Positions 35,990-47,639 of a DNA stretch of 64,000 nucleotides are shown here, in pieces. A program made the position numbers and the translations under genes. Source of the stretch: Cristatella mucedo (lineage: Eukaryota; Bryozoa; Phylactolaemata; Cristatellidae). The stretch lies in contig WPIO01000035.1 in the NCBI GenBank assembly GCA_009760855.2, positions 1,832,501 to 1,896,500 on the forward strand. Direction: 5' to 3'. The notes below the pieces were generated by a model that did not search any database, had not been told where the DNA came from, and saw only the letters and a list, made by a program, of their open reading frames with translations. Within the stretch, counting starts at the first letter, position 1. The number at the start of each line of letters is the position of its first letter.

Positions 35990-36280
35990 TTAAAGCTGCT
36001 GGCATGCTTCAGAACATTATGGAGAGACTGTGCAGGCAAAGCCAGGGTGGTGGCAGGAGTGGCAGCTATAACTCTTAGACTGGTAGGTAGGAGCCGAGTC
36101 TGACACCCTGTATGGTGCTGTATGACCCCTTGATGCTTGGCAAGGCTACACAGCACCCAAAAGCCTAGGGCAAAGGTCTCCTAGGACTCAGTGGCCGCCC
36201 CCAACCTCCAATCATGGCATCCCATCAGGGCAAAGTCTATGAAATATCCTTTTTTTAAATGTTTTGCCCTTCAATAAATC
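35990..36280 (+). other. GC-rich block after D3 with AATAAA
   Basis: This begins about 25 bases past the D3 donor and is clearly richer in GC than its surroundings to about 36235. The D3 reading frame stays open through it to a stop at 36101-36103, adding a tail with the hydrophobic stretch ARVVAGVAAITLRLVG. A polyadenylation hexamer AATAAA is at 36273-36278. It could be an unrecognised repeat or an alternative 3' end of the Ig gene. Confidence 0.35.
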
Positions 36281-36899
36281 TTGTCTCCATCATAACACTA
36301 CCCTAATGAGTAAACTATATTCTTTAAACATGAGAAACGTCGGAGATAAAGTCAATCTCACAGCGTTGCTAGAGCGTTTAATGCAAGCAGTTTCAAATTC
36401 GTCTCTATTCGTTTTGGTGGTTCCCAAAAAATGCAAGATTCAGCTCTGCCAGTAATGGAACTTTTCTGCATTAAATTAAAATAGATTTTTTAAAGCAATA
36501 AAATACCTCTTCTGGTTACGTCTGAGATGTCATTTCAGAAAATGTATTAACTGAAGAAGTGAAGCAAGCCCGAACTTTAAATGGAAAACGTTAGGTACTT
36601 TCTATTGCAGGGATATTTAATCTCTACACGCTAGATCGCTCTGCTTAGCGTTTTACATTGAAATGACCGAACATTAATTTTGAAAGAATGCATCATTATC
36701 TAATAGTTTTTGTAACACAAAACACTTCAAAATTGCATGATGTTTCAGTTACATAGCACTTTGGCTGTGTTGCTGCCATTGATCAAAAATCGTTCTACCT
36801 TAGGCCCAAATCTTAAGTCAAAGTAGTAATGCTAATCAAGTGGCTGATGATTTCCTAATCGCATTGAATATCAGTATTAGGTAAATACCTATAACAACA

Positions 36900-37160
36900 G
36901 TTTTTGCCTAGAGCCCTCTAAAAATTGTACTTCTCTAAATGAGCTTTACGTAAACTTTAAATAAAGCCTTGCCGAACTATTAGTGGCGACGTTGGACAAT
37001 GTCATTAAACATGGCAGAAAGTTGCCTGCACACAGGGTGTACATGTTATTATCACGGTTAGTAGACCCCAAAAACAATGTCAGCGTCAGTATATAAACAC
37101 TAAGGACGAATCACAAAGACTATGACTGCAATGCATGTTGGAGAAATTCAAAAAGTATAG
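36900..37160 (-). mobile_element. LINE family 1 3' end, very degenerate
   Basis: Reversed tail and UTR: TAGAGCCCTCTAAAAATTGT, GAGCTTTACGTAAAC, then a UTR remnant with AAGGACGAATCACAAAGAC near 37107. Similar to other family 1 3' ends but heavily mutated. A further possible tail lies at 36610-36660. Confidence 0.55.
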
Positions 37161-37799
37161 TTTATTGGTGCATTTTTTGATGTCAGGTTAATCCTCTTAG
37201 AAAAAAATTTATTCACAGGATAATGTAAAATAAAAAATTAAGTGACTATTCACTAAAACATACAATGGAAAAATGAGTGACCAGCAATCGGTGATTTACA
37301 TGATTTGAGATTTTATTTTGAAATTTCACAGAAAAATTTCTACCTAATATCCTTCGGCAAACAAGTCATATTTTTTCCAACGTATTAGGGATACAAGTAA
37401 CCAAGTTAGACTGGAGCTAATATGTTAATCCAGTGAAAGGTCTATTGGAGAATTGAAAACTAGATTTCCTGGAGAAGCAGGAAGATAACATGATTTTGCC
37501 AAACTATGAACGATGATCTTTCTTGTTCTTGTCACAATTGTGTGTTATATTACCGGAATTTTTTTTCATATACATTTAACCAGAAATGTTGTGCTGTATT
37601 CCATGAGGAAATATCAGCACTACCATCACTAGCATCGCCATTCCCGAGACAGTTGAAATACATCCTTAGCAAAGCTAAATTGGTTGAGTAATTAACCATT
37701 TCAGAGGGATTTTGTTTTTCTAAGTTTGTAGTTTCAACGTTAAGGTTCAGCTGGTCACCCTGAACTGTTTCCAGTGTCTTCAGTAGATAAAACAATGCT

Positions 37800-39186
37800 C
37801 TTTCAACTGAGTATGTAGGCAGTCACTGCCCTAGCTCTGCTAGATTTGTGTGATTCCTTTGACATCATTGATCACCACATTTTGCTTGAGCGGTGGAGAA
37901 CAAAGATCGGTCTGGCAGACGAAGCACTGGCCTTTTTTAAATTGTACTTGTCTAATCTGGTTCACTCCGTGTGGAGTGAGGGACGTGTCTCACATTTGAC
38001 GGGTTACCTGTGGAGTCTCTCAGGGGTCTGTACTCATTCCCTTGCTATTCTCCATTTATAGTCAATCTCAGGGAAAAGTGATAACCTCTCAACGAATTAG
38101 AAATCAATTATGTGCAAACAAAGTGCCACTGTATTTGTCATTCAAACCGTCTAAATCTGCTGCAGCAACTGAAAAACTGAATGCTTGCAATCTGATATTC
38201 ACTCCTGGATGTCGGAAAACTTTTTGAAATTAAACCAAGATAAAACCGAACTGCTGCTCATAGAACCTCCTAAGGGTGTGGCTGGACTAAAGGGCTTTGC
38301 TCTTCTGTTAGGTGACGATATGCGACCATTACCATGTATTCGAAATTTAGGTGTCGTTTTCGACAACTAACGCAACTTTAACTTTAAGATTCATTCAGAA
38401 CTCTGCTTCGGCAGCTAGCCATCACGTATGATTCCTATCCTAGATTGCGAGCTTTATTCCACAGTGGTTTGCAAAAATTTCACTAGATCCTTAGTTCTGT
38501 CTCGGTTTCATTATTGCAATTCCCTACTGACTCGGCTACCATAAAAGCAATTAGGCCACTGCAGCTGACGATGAATATGGCCGCATGGCTAATTTTCAAG
38601 TCCCAGAAGTTTGAGCAAGTGTCTCCTTGGCTACATAGAGCTAAGATGGATGCCGGTTGACCGACGGATTCTGAGCAAGGTTCTTATGCTGACCCACAAG
38701 GCCCAGCACGGCTTGGCTCCTTCGCACCTATCGGAACTGCTGAGTCAGTTTCAGCCTGTTCGCACCCTCAGGTCCTGTGTTGACCATAAATTATCTGTCC
38801 CATTCCTCAGCTTTATGACTGTTGGCGACAGCAGCTTTATATCGGCAGGTCTTAGACTGTGGAACTGGCTTCCCAAATACTACTGCAACAACAACTACTC
38901 TAATACTGAAGACCATGGCTTATTCTTTGCAGTGATCCTGAGCTGCTACTTCCATACTACTCACTACCTAAACTGCTCTCCTGACTCAGCTATGCTGCTC
39001 ACTTTCTCTTTGTTGTGTGAGACGCAGTCTGTTGGCTACCGAAATTATACCGAGAGCCACTCAGGCTGTGATTTTACAATACAAAAATCTCCTGCCTCAC
39101 ACCCAAATGGTCTTTATGAATTTCTAGAGTTACAGACTGAGATACAAATACAGGCACAGGCAGAACTCAGAAACTATTTCGCATGA
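37800..39186 (+). mobile_element. LINE family 2 copy, RT to C terminus
   Basis: RT motif A reads LLDLCDSFDIIDHHILLERW at 37840-37895, then LADEALAFFKLYLSN. A decayed motif B and YADD region follow (38010-38140), then ATEKLNACN and NFLKLNQDKTELLLIE (38220-38265) and IRNLGVVFDN. The last 191 codons (38611-39186) are uninterrupted: LGYIELRWMPVDRRILSKVL, QHGLAPSHLSELLSQFQPV, RLWNWLPKYYC and FSLLCETQSVGYR. This is the longest clean LINE frame in the window, but the RT itself is broken, so it is inactive. It lies in the D3-D2' intron or intergenic space. Confidence 0.9.
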
Positions 39187-39490
39187 ACATAAGTCTTCTC
39201 TGGCGCCTACAGGGCTCCCAAATACAGTCGCTCTCTCTCTCTCTCTCTCTCAGATGGGCGTTCCACTTCTCTCACTCCATCCCAGGCACAGGTCATCCTA
39301 TTGGGTCGGATAGAGGTCCAAGCCGGCAGGAGGATTAGCCACAGCCGCCAGATCACACCTAGGCACCGGCATGTCCATAGGCCTCAGCCACCAGGTTTAA
39401 GACCCTGGAATGGTTTAGGGTACTACCTGGCCTGTAGCGTCAGCCTGCCAGAGTTCCCTGAGAGCTGAATGCTGCACGCGGAGAAACACA
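39187..39490. other. GC-rich block with (CT)n, unidentified
   Basis: It starts directly at the family 2 stop codon, includes a CT dinucleotide run at 39229-39252, and then about 230 bases unusually rich in GC (for example CAGCCGCCAGATCACACCTA near 39341). It may be a repeat or the end of a further element. I cannot name it. Confidence 0.4.
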
Positions 39491-40929
39491 AAACTACATC
39501 TTTCTATGAAGCAGTAGAAGGATGATTTGACGAAGGCTGTTCACGATCTCTTCCTCTACCTTTGCTTACTCTTTTCTTTAGCAGTGGCCTAACATAAATA
39601 GTTTAAAATGCATGCCTACCTGACATAAGGCTAATTAAATACTTGCTATGCTATTTAGGCAAGCCTTTTGTAGACCTATGTATCCTAGAAACAGGACTAA
39701 TGGACATTGGTAGAGGTGACTAGCAGTTTTGTTTGAATAGGAAACCATGAGTGACCGGTTACTCATGGATTCCAGAGTGATGACATTAAGTAGTGCGACG
39801 GATGCAGGGATGGGATTCTTGTACTATTGTTATTGAGGTAAAGAAGTCCAGAGGAGATGCTACTACCTTTTTGATTAAATTGCTGACCATACACATTTTG
39901 CTAGTTACAAACCATGAAACATTATCGGCTAGGTCTCAAGGATCAGCAGCCAGGTAGGTAACAGTTGAACTGATCGGGCAGTTTGATGTTTCAAACTTCA
40001 GCAAAAAGTATTGTGCACCTGCAATTCAACAGTATTTCTTTGGCAGATGCTACTTGGCATTTGCAGGGATCGACTGTTCTGATCCACAGTAGTCTCATGC
40101 TTGGCGATGCACAAGCAACTCTGATCGTTTGTGTGCTTTATGAAGCTTGTGTTTTGTGAGCAAAGTTAGTAATAAGCCTAAAATAATACTAAACTATCAC
40201 GGCTGTGGCAAAAGTGCTCAAAAAAGTTGCGAAAGACCTTACGAATATAAGCAATTGTGATTTGGCAGTATTATACCAAAGACGATGCATCAACAAGAAG
40301 ATTTTTCATCCCGGAAGTCTAAAGAAATTTCGTCCCCCAGTAAAAGTTGTTAAAACTGCAAGATTCCCAGATGAGTTTAGAGTTGCATAAGGACACACAT
40401 ACGAGACTGAATACGATCGTATGTGGTCAGATGACCACATGATTTTAGTCAGCTGTCACCTATAGCACACCAAAATACAGAAAAAATGCATTCAAGAAAG
40501 TCACCCTTTACTTGATTAGTGACATGGAAATAAGCCAAAACGTTGAATGAGTCACTTTGTGCACAGAATATAATGATAAAGCTTTTGGTATAAATATATC
40601 ATGACTTTGAAAAGTAATCCCTGATAAAATATCGACTTCTGGCACCCAAAATTAAAACGAGATCCAATGAATCTGAGTTAAAGAGTTACTTAATAGCTTA
40701 AAGGCGACAAGTTGCTATCACCATCTGCAGGTTGCTGTAGCAAAAACTGCAAAAAAAGAGATACATATTACCACTGGACGGCCGATACAAATGGTCGGAA
40801 CAATAGAGAGAATAAATGACACCGTTTTCTTAGATGCATGTGTCCATTGATACGGGTTTGAACGAATGTTAACACTTCTGAGTTAACGTTGGCTAAGTTT
40901 CAGTCACGATTGATCTCAGCCAGGTCTCG

Positions 40930-40931
<2 letters not shown>
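39491..40931. other. No recognised feature
   Basis: About 1.4 kb. An open frame at 40205-40387 is basic in composition, has no ATG start and no recognisable domain. Confidence 0.5.

Positions 40932-41017
<86 letters not shown>
40932..41017. repeat. (AG)n microsatellite
   Basis: About 86 bases of AG dinucleotides with two AA interruptions. Confidence 0.97.
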
Positions 41018-41018
<1 letters not shown>

Positions 41019-41944
41019 CAGGTCAAAATCGCCATTATCCATATTCTCACGGAAACCTATTGAATATCGAGTGCCTGTCTATCTCTGGGTAGGATGGCTA
41101 CCATTACTTCAGGAAGGACCTACTCGGTCACAAATTGAAGTATTTAGTATCCCAGTATTTTTCAAACAGGACCTGTACCTCCCGAACCATAGCTAGAGCT
41201 TTAGTCTGAGACTCAGTGCTGACATATATATGTTGTAGGATTTCGTGTTAAATGCTGGGCTACTTTATCTAGTTTTATATCTTAATTTATGATTAAGTAC
41301 GGCCAAATATACGGCAAATTGAAGAGGATTTGGAATCGCCTCGCCAATGTAAGATTTACAGCACCACTGTACATTTATTAATGTTTCTTTAATACCACTG
41401 AAACAATCGGTATGCAATCCAGAACTAACAACACAAAGAAATTAACTATTTTTACGTAAATATAGTGGCTTTTTTCAACTTCTGCTAACCCGGAATAGGC
41501 AAGGTCATGGTTTCCTTGGTTAAAATTTCTTTTAGGGAAAAATAAACGGATTACATCAAATATTCTGAAAACGATGCCAATGAACTTTAAACCTGCATGA
41601 TACTTAGTTCTGACGGGCTTCCTACTAGAAACAAAATAAAAATAGATTTGAAGGGTAAAATGTGCATGCATATGCCCAAAATAAAGTTTATATCGTAAGG
41701 GACATGTCCAGCTGTACAAGAGACACCAGCAGTAAGACAAGACTGTCTTCACCTAGCAGTAGTAGAGGTCAGATTATATTACATTTTCACTTTCCTCGGT
41801 CAAATTATAATTCCGTGGATTTTCTACTGTCGTGAAGTGAAGCGTCAGGAAAACACTAAAGAAAAGAAACCACAGATTTAAACCATGCACATGATCAAGA
41901 CCAAGCCATCGTCCTTCAGTTTATTGTCACTCAACTCGAGACGC
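41018..41944. other. No recognised feature
   Basis: About 0.9 kb. A minus-strand open frame at 41378-41752 (124 codons) starts at a GTG and has no recognisable domain; I do not call it a gene. Confidence 0.5.
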
Positions 41945-42114
41945 ATGCCAAGAACCATAAGCCTCATGCTTCAATGCCTAATGTTTCTCTCGATGGCTCC
42001 ATTAGTAACAAGTCGTTGGCATAAGAGTGGGGAATGTGAAGCAGCACGACAAAGTGCGTTTACATCTACAAGCCAAGATAGATTCATGATTGTTGTAACA
42101 ACTAAGGTCCCATA
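41945..42114 (+). CDS. Possible signal-peptide exon, second Ig gene
   Basis: From the ATG at 41945 the frame reads a signal-like peptide: a short polar start with one Arg, a hydrophobic core ISLMLQCLMFLSMAPL, then VTS as a possible cleavage site before RWHKSGEC. An in-frame ATG at 41885 would add 20 residues. It lies about 2.1 kb upstream of Ig exon D2', which needs a phase 1 partner. Two phase 1 GT sites exist (GAAT|GTGAAG near 42032 and CAAA|GTGCGT near 42055), neither strong. No Kozak or promoter evidence was assessed. It could equally be a chance frame. Confidence 0.3.
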
Positions 42115-44056
42115 AGCAATGTAAATGGTTAAAATAATCTGTATATGCAAACATTTGTGCATCCTACATTCAAGCAGATCTAATTGCTACTTTAGGAGTT
42201 GCGACAAGAGCTAGATGACGTGTTCTGGCATTTGACTCTATCGTGTGTGCATACTGATGAAACCAAGCTATGAAATACTGCAGTGCTATGCAATGATATA
42301 CCACACATAAACTACTTGATACCTTGATTAATATAAATCAAATGAATAAGTCAACCTTATGAATAGTCAACCATTCAGACCTAGGCATGTGACGGCATGT
42401 GTCCTCTATGCATTTCAAAAAATAAACTGCAAATTAAGAGCTTGAAATTGCCTTAATGTTTTTTAATTAGAATTGATTCAACATTGGCCGACTGATTCCC
42501 AGACTATGGCTTACTAGTTGCAACCAAGTTAGCAGATGAAATCCATCGGTACAACTATCGAATCTTGGTTTCCTTTGAATGCCACGGCTGCTATAGGAAC
42601 GTGATCAGCGGTCCGAGGATTCAGTGGTGAAGTGATTATGCAGTCGTAAGATACTGCGGAACCGGCTTCAGAAAATTATTTTTACAGTATTATTTACGTC
42701 AGTCCTGTTGCAGAACTATGGTGGCTTCCGGTTTTGTAACCAGGGGAGATATAGCAATGTAAACATGGCTGTGACCTAAAACTAAGGCGTTATTGGCTTG
42801 GATAGGCATTTGATGAAGGTGGGCACATACAGTGTCCATCAGCAGCTAGGCATCCCTAAGCTTGGCATAATGATGTTCACGCTTTTTGATTGCTAAAAAT
42901 GCTATTAGGATTGTTGGCCGTGAGGAATGTGTGATTTTTTGGATATTTAACGTTACTTTTACCCGTACAAGAGTTTTGTCTGCTTACCGGTTTGTATAAG
43001 GTTGGGTAGCTTATAGTTATACGTTTCAGGAAAAACTGCAGTGCCACAGCTGCATTTTGCTAAAGATTTTTTTTAAGGATGTGGTACTTCCCTAGCAAAT
43101 AATTATTTCCAATTTATTTTATTTAGCACGTTCCGGTCATATGTCAACGTTTAAAATGTGGGATTCCATTTATCAAAAGTTTATCGTGTGTTAGGCAAGA
43201 TTTTATTTCTGATTGCCTTTTAATGATTCTTTATCTTTGCTGCAAGGACTGATTTTTGATGTTGACGTTCTCCCATCAACTCGGTACAAGAGGCTGTTCA
43301 ACTAGCTAATATTATTTTTTTCCATTAACTCTTTTAGGAATACTGAACTAAACTTTGGTTAAGACAGATAATGTGTATAGTAATGCGATCAGTCGACATG
43401 CTTACTTTCACTACTGAGTCTCTTCCAGGTCCATATATACGATGTGGTATGCGACAGTACACTTTGCTAAGGTAAATTTCCTTGAACATATACTAGGCTC
43501 TGTTGCCTATTCTGTAACCCTACTATGAATATTACTCCACGGGCGATCGAATAAACATGAATTTTGGAGTAAATAATATAAATGTTAGCTTTCCTTTCTT
43601 TCTTGTACATACAGGTTGAATCTACCGTTATAATTAGTAAAGACTTACCTTAAAAGCCACGATTAGTAAATTGCATTGTTAAGAGACCTAATTAATATCT
43701 GAAGCTTAAATTTAAGAAAAACCTGTCACAATGGTTTAATTCATTCTGCAACGTTTTGAAATACTTCTCAACATTTGCTTGCACCTTTGCTAGCAGTAAT
43801 TATTTATGTCCAAGTTACTGGTTTCGTCGTTTACAGCAATTTGCAGCAATATTCTTCCGGTATACTAAATCTCGTAACGTAAGACATGCATTCATAAACA
43901 TAGCAACAATTGCCTAACCCAGGTTTGATATTGTAGCCGGCATTTTTTTAATTTAAGCAAATAATAGTCAAACGTGGCCATGCCTGGACTGAAATAGCGT
44001 ATTTGCTATCATGTTAACCAGCAATCGCAGATTATAAAACGTTCTTATTTTTCCAG
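42115..44056. other. Intron or spacer before D2'
   Basis: About 1.9 kb of AT-rich DNA in which I see no exon or nameable repeat. Confidence 0.5.
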
Positions 44057-44428
44057 GTATTCCATACGTTAGAATGAGTAGATGGAATCAATCAATCGGT
44101 TTATCTTCATTAGAACTTGGACTAGCGTACTTCGCTTGCTGTGACGTTAGTGCTTTGAGTGACTACACCGTATCAAACATCACTTGGACTGTCGCTCGAC
44201 AAACGGCACGAGATCTAAACGACGCTGAACATGTCAGGATTGGAAGTAACTACGGAATGCGAATTCACGGAATTATGTGTGGACAGAGTTCTACAGTGGT
44301 TTTCATTTCTAGGAACTATAGAACCAGAGAAATTAAAATTCGTTGCTCTGCAAATGTGATCCCGAAGGCAAGTGGAGCGTTGCCTTTCAAAGTTACATCT
44401 CAAGAATTTCTTTTTGATATAAGTGAAG
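44057..44428 (+). CDS. Ig-like domain exon D2' (divergent D2 type)
   Basis: Acceptor TTCTTATTTTTCCAG before 44057, donor G|GTAAAA after 44428; 372 bases, phase 1 at both ends. Same architecture as D2: GLAYFACC (Cys27, Cys28), C-strand Trp43 in ITW, GSN at 62-64, Cys74, an E strand TVVFIS and F-strand Cys96 (IKIRC). Trp43, Cys74 and Cys96 fall at the same residue numbers as in D2 and D2''. It lacks the N-terminal Cys3 and the third Cys after FACC, so the CACC-linked extra bridge may differ. Sequons at N10 and N40. Much less similar to D2 and D2'' than those two are to each other, which points to an older duplication. No D3-type exon lies between it and D2''. Confidence 0.83.
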
Positions 44429-44724
44429 GTAAAAACCAGTCAATAAAAGCTTGAGTTCTTGCTTCCAAAAAATCTCTTAGTCGCAAGCCTCAGTGTAGTT
44501 GTCATTAATTAATCAAGAGGAGAAAAAAAGTTAGATAATGGCTATCTACACCATGCATATCAAACTCAGATGCAGTGGTGCTCTTCTTAGTAATGTTCAA
44601 GACCTTTCTGCCGATACTAATGAAGGTAGCTGCTGCTTGAAATAACACGTTTAAGCTATTTTTTAACTAAAATGTAAACTCAAAAAATGAGCTAGTTTTA
44701 AATTAATAATTCACTAATAATGTG

Positions 44725-46428
44725 ATTGACATTAAACTTAATCTTTTTCTAGGTACGTTAAATCACGCTGCACAGGTAGCACGACAGAATGATTAGAGGT
44801 AGCATGCTCAACAAGCAACAAGAATAAAATGGTGATGAGCTTCACTCTCTAAGTCAGTGTGTATTAATGATTAGTGGCAGAATGCACAGAGTCAGCATTC
44901 GTAACTACATAAATGACTATTCGCAGCAAAAATACACAATGCTGTAATAATGATATACCTATCCCGTGTCTTCTAAAAATTCAGACGTCAGGTGATTTCA
45001 AAAGTGGGTTCTGAATGACCAGTGGTGAGTTGCTATTTATTAGCTTACTAATAAAAAGCGAGGTCTCCAAAGAATTGTAGATTGTTTCAAAGCAAAAGCA
45101 GTCATATTGATTACGAAAGTGCGTCTTACGATTATTAGCCAATAGGGGAAGTAGATCTGATAGGTAAGCTCTAGCCAATGCATGAACGAACTTAGAAATG
45201 AATGACAAAACCTTGAAGTAGAAGCTTAGCTTGACCAGGATAAATTGCAGGAGGCCGAGAAGACTTTTGATAGGGCAACTGAGGCACTATCGACAGACTA
45301 ACGTAGAGGCAGATTAGTGCCCAATCTGTAAGCTCTTGAATGAACATAACAGACTAGCACAACATAGGGATGAATTTGGGTGTGGTATACCTCTCAAAAA
45401 AAGCCCTAACATAAAAAACGTTACGTAGCTTAACGTAAACAGACTCGACAGAGGAGCGTATATGGTCGTCTCATTAAAGTTCACTTTGGAACGTGACATA
45501 AATATTTCGTGCAAGTTAATCTCAACGAATGCTTACAGAGCTGATAGGGTAGTTAAGGTTTCGAAATTTCTGAATAAAACCTAGTTTTCTCATAACAAGC
45601 AATTCGGTTTCATCATATTTTAATTCAGAAACTTTCCTGCCAACAATGGGCTGATGTCATTAATACATACAGCAGCGAAGTTAATTTAATTTGATATGCT
45701 AGACAGCTAGGAAATCTTAAAGCAATGCTATCACAGAGTGTCCGTGAGTCTTCTCCGGAGTTGTGAAAGTCAAATTGAGCTGGCGGATCCGATCAGCGTG
45801 AGGAAAAATATAAAGAGAACCAAAATTAGTCAGGAACGTTGAGCTAAATCATATTTCATAGGTTCCACTAATGATCGTAATCCATTTACACCAGTACTCT
45901 GGAATTTCCCACTGATATAGAACCTGAACCATTGAAATGCAGTACTGGTAATGCCCAGGGCCAGGAAGCGCTCAAGAATAATTTCGCAATCAATAGTATC
46001 AAAAGCTTTCGAAACATTGAGCCAAACAAGCAGAAATGACCCACGTAAGCCACAATTCTTATTAGCTTGGTTGTCGCACCCAAAGTGATGCTGGCCTTAG
46101 CTTATTTTAGTGGTTAGCTTTACAACCACCATCAACAATAATACGAATGATTGAAATTTAATGGTACGTGTTTAGCTTATCGGCCGCGACTCGTTCAAGT
46201 GTCTTTGCTTAGAGCAAAATAATGAAGACTGGGCTGACGTGGCTTATGCTGTCTTAATCTAGGGCTGGTCTCTACAGTCCTTTAATGACTACTGCTATTG
46301 TGAAAGGTGCTCGGACATTATATGCGACTGGTTGCATTTTCATGGTGTTAGTTAGGCATGGTATAAGCAGATCAGAGCATGATAGAAGCAGAACAGTGGA
46401 AATAGGGTCCCAAACACTGTTTGTTTCT
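44725..46428 (-). mobile_element. LINE family 1 copy, long but degenerate
   Basis: The tail starts near 44730 (TTAATCTTTTTCTAGGTACG). Minus-strand text includes the C-terminal LARAYLSDLLPLLANN at 45190-45140. RT text at 46000-45900 corresponds to the 'ALGIT.TAFQWFR' region, and RT N-terminal motifs lie at 46300-46160 (FTIAVVIKGL, then VFIILL, KTLERVAADKLN). About 1.7 kb, one of the longest copies. It ends exactly where the tail of the next family 1 element begins. Confidence 0.75.
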
Positions 46429-46429
46429 T

Positions 46430-47000
46430 TAATAATAATAATAATAATGTACTTGATAAAGCGCCCTCAGAGAACTTAATCTCTTTCTAGGCGCTTTAGA
46501 TTTGCTGCAAAGGGAAATGAAATTTAATGGTAAGTAAAATCATGCTTGAAAAACAAGCAAATGAATAACATGGTTAGGGGGACATGCACAGGGTGAGTAT
46601 GCAAATGTGGTTAGTGGCAGCATGCACAGTGACAGCACTCATAAGCACGTGAAGGACGAATCACAGGGACCCACTAAAGGCAGTCGTAACTAGATGTGAT
46701 TTAAAGCTCTATTTAAATGTGTTAAAGTCAGGGACGGTCTCAAGAAAGTTTGGATAGAGTTCCATGCTTTAGAAGCAAACGAAATAAATAAAAGGTCTCC
46801 AAAGGTTTTGATGTTTGCATGAGGTATTGGTAAACTGCTGGATTCCGAAAAGTGGGTGGTACCTATATGGTGAGTAAAATGCTATCCATCGCTGGGTTAA
46901 CAAGACAGGGTGGAATAAAGGTAAACGATTGGGATTTAGGCCCTTACATTGAAGGAACTACCAGGAGGAGTGCATGCCGGGAGGTATGTCGCAACGTACA
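46430..47000 (-). mobile_element. LINE family 1 copy, 3' part, little decayed tail
   Basis: (AAT)n at 46430-46449, then CTTGATAAAGCGCCCTCAGA, GAACTTAATCTCTTTCTAGG, nearly identical to the tail at 19826. Then 3' UTR and the last part of the ORF, fading near 46985. Its insertion next to or into the older copy at 44725-46428 gives two elements in tandem, same orientation. Confidence 0.85.
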
Positions 47001-47419
47001 AAAATTTAGAAAATTGCCATAGTTTTAAGAGATGAATGTTTGTAAATTAACTGTCTCCGCAAGTCATTTAATGAAGGTCAACCGATACTCGCATTTCAGA
47101 TGTATGCTCAATTTTTCTATGTCAGTGACTGAGAATAGGTAAGTATTAGAATAATATGAATCAGCGAAATTACAGTTTATAATTTATTACTGCTCAGCTT
47201 CAACACCATTTAGTGAACATGTTCAGGAACACTTTGATGTAAATCGGATGCATTCTGGGCCTATAAAGACCGCGATTATAAGATTTGGTCGGGATTTTGT
47301 TTATTATCGTCGTCATTACTATTAGCTATAAATTAATCACATAACTCATACCATGTTCGCAAATGTATATCTATAAATGCTCGTCCAGATTGTAAGGGCG
47401 AACTGGTCACGTTAGTTAA
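47001..47419. other. No recognised feature
   Basis: About 0.4 kb between LINE pieces, AT-rich, nothing nameable. Confidence 0.45.
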
Positions 47420-47590
47420 GGACAGAATGCAGACACTGTGCTTGCTGCTACTAACCATACTTGCATGCTGACTCAGTGCATATAACCCGGAACCATGTCA
47501 TTCATGTCGTTCATCAAGCATGATACTACTCGCCACTAAATTTCATTTTCATTTGCTACAAATGGAATACTCATATAAAGAGATTAATTT
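47420..47590 (+). mobile_element. LINE family 1 3' UTR and tail
   Basis: CAGACACTGTGCTTGCTGCT, ACCATACTTGCATGCTGACT, TCAAGCATGATACTACTCGC and a decayed tail (ACAAATGGAATACTCATATA, AAGAGATTAATTTAATGATG). Only the 3' end is present. Confidence 0.75.
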
Positions 47591-47639
47591 AATGATGGTG
47601 GTTAATTATTTTTTATCATTTTGTTACAGTAGAGCATGA

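Noticed and set aside
35923-36156. Minus-strand open frame over D3 and the GC-rich block
   Set aside because: Shadow of the plus-strand D3 exon and of the GC-rich block.
40889-41092. Open frame with a long Arg-Glu repeat
   Set aside because: It is translation of the (AG)n microsatellite at 40932-41017.
41378-41752. 124-codon minus-strand frame with hydrophobic residues
   Set aside because: GTG start, no recognisable domain, no splice support and AT-rich bias; likely chance.
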